Assembly: GCF_000515335.1 (NCBI RefSeq)
Contig: NZ_KI911563.1
Coordinates: 3,310,936-3,374,935 of the forward strand
Source of the DNA: Cohnella panacarvi Gsoil 349
GTDB taxonomy: Bacteria; Bacillota; Bacilli; Paenibacillales; Paenibacillaceae
Length of the DNA: 64,000 bases
Direction: 5' to 3'
Below are positions 60,864 through 64,000 of this stretch, piece by piece. The first letter of the stretch is position 1, and the number at the start of each line of letters is the position of its first letter. The translations under genes were made by a program, and so were the position numbers. The notes under the pieces were generated by a model, which was given only the letters and a program-made list of their open reading frames with translations, ran no database searches and was not told the DNA's origin.

Positions 60864-61622
60864 TTGAATCCATATAGCCTGGAAGATAAAGCGATTGTGG
60901 TTTTTGGTGCGTCGTCGGGAATTGGTAAAGCCACTGCCAAATTTCTTAGTACATTGGGTGCTAGAGTAATTCTAGCTGGTCGTAATGAAGGAAGATTACA
61001 ACAAACGCTTAATGAGATGGACAACACTAAACATCACCTTATTAAGACGCTTGATCTACAGAATGAGAATCAGGTAAAAACCTGGTTAAAAGAATTGGTT
61101 GCAGACTTTGGGGCAAAACTGGACGGGATGGTTTATTCTGCGGGAGTTCATCATTTCACACCTTTAAGAAGTATTAATCAAGAATATCTAGATGAAATGT
61201 GGAATGTGAACGTAAAAAGTTTGATATCCCTCTTAGGCAGTTTCTCGAACAGAAACATCTCTAATGATGGAAGTTCAGTCGTATTGCTTTCTTCCATCTC
61301 ATCGATCGTAGGGGAAAAAGCAGTTATGGGATATTCAGCTGCTAAAGGAGCAATCAATTCGATAGTAAAGTCGGCGGCAGTAGAACTATCTCAACGTAAA
61401 ATAAGAGTAAATAGCATACTTCCGGGTATGGTTGAAACTGAGATGAGTAAACATATCCAACTTAGCTTAAGTGAAGAGCAATTTACTCAAGTTAAAGATA
61501 AGCACCTACTAGGAATGGGTAATCCTGATGATATTGCCTTCAGTATCGGGTATCTGCTTGCCCCTGCATCTAGGTGGGTTACTGGAACAAATGTTGTAAT
61601 TGATGGAGGCTACTCTCTTTAG
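60864..61622 (+). CDS. SDR-family reductase, FabG-like
   Basis: A 252-aa short-chain dehydrogenase: VVFGASSGIGKATAKFL (cofactor loop, residues 12-27), S143-S144 in VVLLSSISSIVG, and YSAAK (Y157, K161), all intact. C-terminal IDGGYSL is also typical. Next to KAS III and ACP, its expected role is to reduce 3-ketoacyl-ACP to 3-hydroxyacyl-ACP. A sugar-reducing role cannot be excluded. The start is TTG 60864 with AGGAGTG about 13 bases upstream. It ends the AT-rich glycan locus. Confidence 0.85.
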   Translation: MNPYSLEDKAIVVFGASSGIGKATAKFLSTLGARVILAGRNEGRLQQTLNEMDNTKHHLIKTLDLQNENQVKTWLKELVADFGAKLDGMVYSAGVHHFTPLRSINQEYLDEMWNVNVKSLISLLGSFSNRNISNDGSSVVLLSSISSIVGEKAVMGYSAAKGAINSIVKSAAVELSQRKIRVNSILPGMVETEMSKHIQLSLSEEQFTQVKDKHLLGMGNPDDIAFSIGYLLAPASRWVTGTNVVIDGGYSL

Positions 61623-61743
61623 TAGAAAACGGCTATAATCACGCGTTTGTTGACAATAGGGTTATTGCAACATTCAGAACGCAACTTTCACTCCTTAAAC
61701 TACGTACAAGAGATAGAATCTTGTCGAAACGGGAGAGATGAAG

Positions 61744-62247
61744 TTGCATAATAAGAAAAAGTGGGTTAAATGGGGAACGGCTGCTGTTGCTGCGCTGATG
61801 ATAGGTACGGCTGTTATATTGTCTTCGGTGCAAGCTGACACGCAAGCATCCACTCCGGGTTCTACCAACGATCCGCTCGTAACCAAAGGTTATGTCGATA
61901 GCGCGATCGCAAATCTTGTCCAGCAAGAGATCGCAAAGCTCGGTCCGAGTGCTGGCGGCGGGGATGAGGGATCGGCTAAGTTGGAAGTCGTTACGGTACC
62001 GTTTGGATCTAAACTAATTGTCTCAGACGGTGGAGAAATGATCGTTCGATCGGGCAAAGCGATTGTCGTCAGTTCCGACGCGAACGGTTTATCCGACTTG
62101 ACGGACGGACTGGACATTAAACCCGGCAAGCCAGTAGGCAACAATCATTTGATACTGAACCCAAGAGGACAGCGCGGTGTTGAAGCCGACCCGAAGCAAA
62201 CGAAGGGTCTGATCGTACTTGTCCGTGGTGCGTTTACGCTGCAATAG
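61744..62247 (+). CDS. Small exported protein of unknown function
   Basis: A 167-aa protein with a basic N-terminus and hydrophobic core (WGTAAVAALMIGTAVILSSV) reading as a signal peptide or anchor at residues about 10-32, a linker with TKGYVDSAIANLVQQEI (short coiled coil), a Gly-rich stretch GPSAGGGDEG and a C-terminal beta-rich domain about 75-165 (VPFGSKLIVSDGGEMIVRSG). I do not recognise a function. TTG 61744 gives a proper spacing to GGGAGAG; ATG 61738 is directly against that site. GC content is higher again, like the rml genes. A terminator follows. Confidence 0.65.
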   Translation: MHNKKKWVKWGTAAVAALMIGTAVILSSVQADTQASTPGSTNDPLVTKGYVDSAIANLVQQEIAKLGPSAGGGDEGSAKLEVVTVPFGSKLIVSDGGEMIVRSGKAIVVSSDANGLSDLTDGLDIKPGKPVGNNHLILNPRGQRGVEADPKQTKGLIVLVRGAFTLQ

Positions 62248-62280
62248 GATATCTGGCAATCATTCCATATCAAAACATTG

Positions 62281-62318
62281 TAACTGTCGAAGCTAATAGC
62301 TTCGGCAGTTATTATTTT
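62281..62318 (+). terminator. Terminator before the rml genes
   Basis: A 14-bp stem TAACTGTCGAAGCT / AGCTTCGGCAGTTA (one wobble) with an AAT loop and a T-rich tail TTATTTT. It separates the small exported protein from rfbB. Confidence 0.9.
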
Positions 62319-62390
62319 ATCTAATCGCAATAAGCCGTCCTCGGGAATATATATGTACGATGCGTAAGTTCTATGTAGAGGGTGAATCGC

Positions 62391-63371
62391 ATGAGATTGC
62401 TCATTACTGGCGGAGCGGGGTTTATCGGAAGCAATTTCTTGCATTACATGCAGCGGGGACATCCATCGTACAGTTTGATCAACGTGGATTTATTAACTTA
62501 TGCAGGTAATCTAGATAGTTTATCTAGATTGGACAATCAGCCTCAATATCGGTTCATCAAGGCGGATATCGCAGATCGAGCAGCGCTTGAGCCGCTATTT
62601 GAAAATGGCATCGACGCAGTGCTCAACTTCGCAGCGGAGTCACATGTAGATCGCAGCATCGCAAATCCCGGCATATTCGTTCATAGCAACGTGCTCGGAA
62701 CGCAGACTTTGTTAGACCTGGCACTAAAGTACAAGGTCCAGAAGTTCGTTCAAATATCTACGGACGAAGTATACGGAACGCTGGGCGACCAAGGATTGTT
62801 CACGGAAGAGACCCCGCTTGCGCCTAACAGCCCTTATTCGGCCAGCAAAGCGGGAGCCGACTTGCTCGTCCGCGCCTATCACGAGACGTTCGGGCTTCCG
62901 GTCAACATCACGCGATGTTCCAACAACTACGGTCCGTATCAATTTCCGGAGAAGCTGATCCCGCTCATGATACGCAATGCGCTCGCCGATCGGTCTCTGC
63001 CCGTATACGGCGACGGAATGAACGTAAGGGATTGGCTGTACGTGGAGGATCATTGCAGCGCGATCGATCTCGTGCTTCATCAAGGGCGCGATGGAGAAAT
63101 CTATAATATAGGCGGGAACAATGAACGCACGAATCTTCACGTCGTGAGGACGATCCTGGGGCACTTAGGCAAACCCGAATCTCTAATCCGATACGTAGAT
63201 GACCGTCTTGGTCATGATCGCCGATATGCGATCGATGCATCGAAAATCAAAAACGAATTAGGTTGGTCTCCCAAACATCGATATGAGTCCGGCATCAAGG
63301 CGACGATCGATTGGTACTTGGCGAACGGACCGTGGATGGAGCGTATTATCTCGGGAGCTTACCGCCGATGA
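62391..63371 (+). CDS. rfbB: dTDP-glucose 4,6-dehydratase
   Basis: Second step of dTDP-L-rhamnose synthesis. The 326-aa extended SDR has LITGGAGFIGSNFLHYM (cofactor loop), NFAAESHVDRSI, QISTDEVYGTLGD with the Asp-Glu pair, YSASKAGADLLVRAY (Y-x3-K), and TRCSNNYGPYQFPEKLIPLMI, typical of RmlB. ATG 62391 follows AGAGGGTG by 6 bases. It overlaps rfbD by ATGA. RmlA and RmlC are not in the window and may lie downstream. In related bacteria rml genes accompany S-layer glycan clusters. Confidence 0.95.
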   Translation: MRLLITGGAGFIGSNFLHYMQRGHPSYSLINVDLLTYAGNLDSLSRLDNQPQYRFIKADIADRAALEPLFENGIDAVLNFAAESHVDRSIANPGIFVHSNVLGTQTLLDLALKYKVQKFVQISTDEVYGTLGDQGLFTEETPLAPNSPYSASKAGADLLVRAYHETFGLPVNITRCSNNYGPYQFPEKLIPLMIRNALADRSLPVYGDGMNVRDWLYVEDHCSAIDLVLHQGRDGEIYNIGGNNERTNLHVVRTILGHLGKPESLIRYVDDRLGHDRRYAIDASKIKNELGWSPKHRYESGIKATIDWYLANGPWMERIISGAYRR

Positions 63372-64000
63372 GCGATGGACCGATACGCCCGCTAACCATT
63401 GTCGTCACCGGAGGCGACGGTCAGCTTGGACAAGAGCTTGTTCGATTATGTTCGAAGCGTTGCGAAGTCGTCGGTCTGAACCGATCGCAATTGGATGTTA
63501 CGGATAAGTATCAATGCCTGCTCGGGATCAAGCGGTTGCAGCCCGATGCCATCGTACACGCGGCTGCTTACACCGCCGTAGATCGAGCCGAGACCGACAA
63601 AGACGGCGCCTGGCGCGTTAACGTCGAAGGGACGCGGAACGTCGCCGGAGCGGCAGAGGCGGTCGGAGCTAGTTTTTGCTATATAAGTACGGATTATGTT
63701 TTCGACGGCGAAGGCACGATACCTTACGGGGAGCTGGATGTTCCGAATCCAAGGAGCGTATACGGAAAGACTAAGCTCGAGGGGGAGAGGCTGGCATCCG
63801 CTTTATGCGAGAAGACGTTCATCGTGCGGACATCCTGGGTGTACGGAAAATACGGCAACAACTTCGTTCGCACGATGCTGCGGTTAGCGCGACAGAATAC
63901 CAAGCTGAAGGTCGTGAACGATCAGAAGGGAAGTCCAACCTATACGCACGACCTGGCTAAATTCATTATCGAGTTAGTGCAAACTAAGAAATACGGCGTG
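63368..64000 (+). CDS. rfbD: dTDP-4-dehydrorhamnose reductase (3' end outside window)
   Basis: Last step of dTDP-L-rhamnose synthesis. Translating from ATG 63368 gives 211 residues without a stop to the window edge. TIVVTGGDGQLGQELV is the cofactor loop; HAAAYTAVDRAETD, CYISTDYVFDGEG, NPRSVYGKTKLEGE (Y-x3-K) and VRTSWVYGKYGNNFV match RmlD. About 70-80 residues of the usual 280-290 are missing. Coupled to rfbB by an ATGA overlap. Confidence 0.93.
   Translation, partial: MSDGPIRPLTIVVTGGDGQLGQELVRLCSKRCEVVGLNRSQLDVTDKYQCLLGIKRLQPDAIVHAAAYTAVDRAETDKDGAWRVNVEGTRNVAGAAEAVGASFCYISTDYVFDGEGTIPYGELDVPNPRSVYGKTKLEGERLASALCEKTFIVRTSWVYGKYGNNFVRTMLRLARQNTKLKVVNDQKGSPTYTHDLAKFIIELVQTKKYGV

Overview
The window reads as chromosome of an endospore-forming, flagellated, S-layered Gram-positive bacterium of the family Paenibacillaceae (Paenibacillus/Cohnella type). 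The evidence is the gene order spoIID, spoIIQ, spoIIID, mbl, flhO, flhP, fabZ (as in Bacillus), followed by a DUF5693-csaB-tagA-tagO block and large SLH-domain surface proteins. No rRNA, tRNA, prophage or CRISPR array was seen.

Layout. (1) 1-1.6 kb: the tail of an upstream gene, thirteen 50-bp tandem palindromic repeats, and a minus-strand nuclease-like gene whose 3' end lies inside the last repeat. (2) 1.7-12 kb: housekeeping and sporulation genes: spoIID, spoIIQ behind a sigma-F-like promoter, a degenerate HD-GYP protein, spoIIID, mbl, flhO/flhP, a small EpuA-like membrane protein, pgsA, fabZ preceded by three 42-bp leader repeats, and a phosphohexomutase. (3) 12-17.6 kb: secondary cell-wall polymer genes (DUF5693, CsaB pyruvyl transferase, TagA- and TagO-like enzymes), which make the pyruvylated anchor that SLH domains bind. 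(4) 17.7-33 kb: cell surface: a 1387-aa SLH protein, a highly expressed S-layer protein with two in-frame translation starts, a class C group II intron just behind its terminator, two secreted proteins, and an MBOAT/SGNH O-acylation pair. (5) 33-61.6 kb: a long plus-strand polysaccharide or glycan locus starting at a good sigma-A promoter. (6) 61.7-64 kb: a small exported protein and the start of a dTDP-rhamnose block (rfbB, rfbD cut by the window edge).

The glycan locus is the most interesting part. It has four modules. A Staphylococcus cap5-like core (CapD, CapM, CapN, CapL, CapE, CapF, CapG types) should make UDP-D-FucNAc and UDP-L-FucNAc and join them on the lipid carrier. A complete legionaminic acid module (LegB, LegC, PtmE, LegH, LegG, LegI, LegF types) should make a CMP-activated nonulosonic acid. 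An unassigned GT-B-like protein with sialyltransferase-like HP and Ser/Thr motifs is a candidate for its transfer. Assembly genes cover Wzz, Wzx, a Wzy, and a second large Wzy/WaaL-type protein that could be a polymerase or a protein O-oligosaccharyltransferase.

At the end of the locus sits a five-gene set: GNAT-like transferase, CE4-type deacetylase, ketoacyl-ACP synthase III, acyl carrier protein and an SDR reductase. I infer a dedicated mini fatty-acid module that builds a short 3-hydroxyacyl group (for example 3-hydroxybutyryl) on its own ACP to replace an N-acetyl group on one of the sugars. This is the best candidate for an undescribed system here. Functions are inferred from motifs and gene order only; no database search was run.
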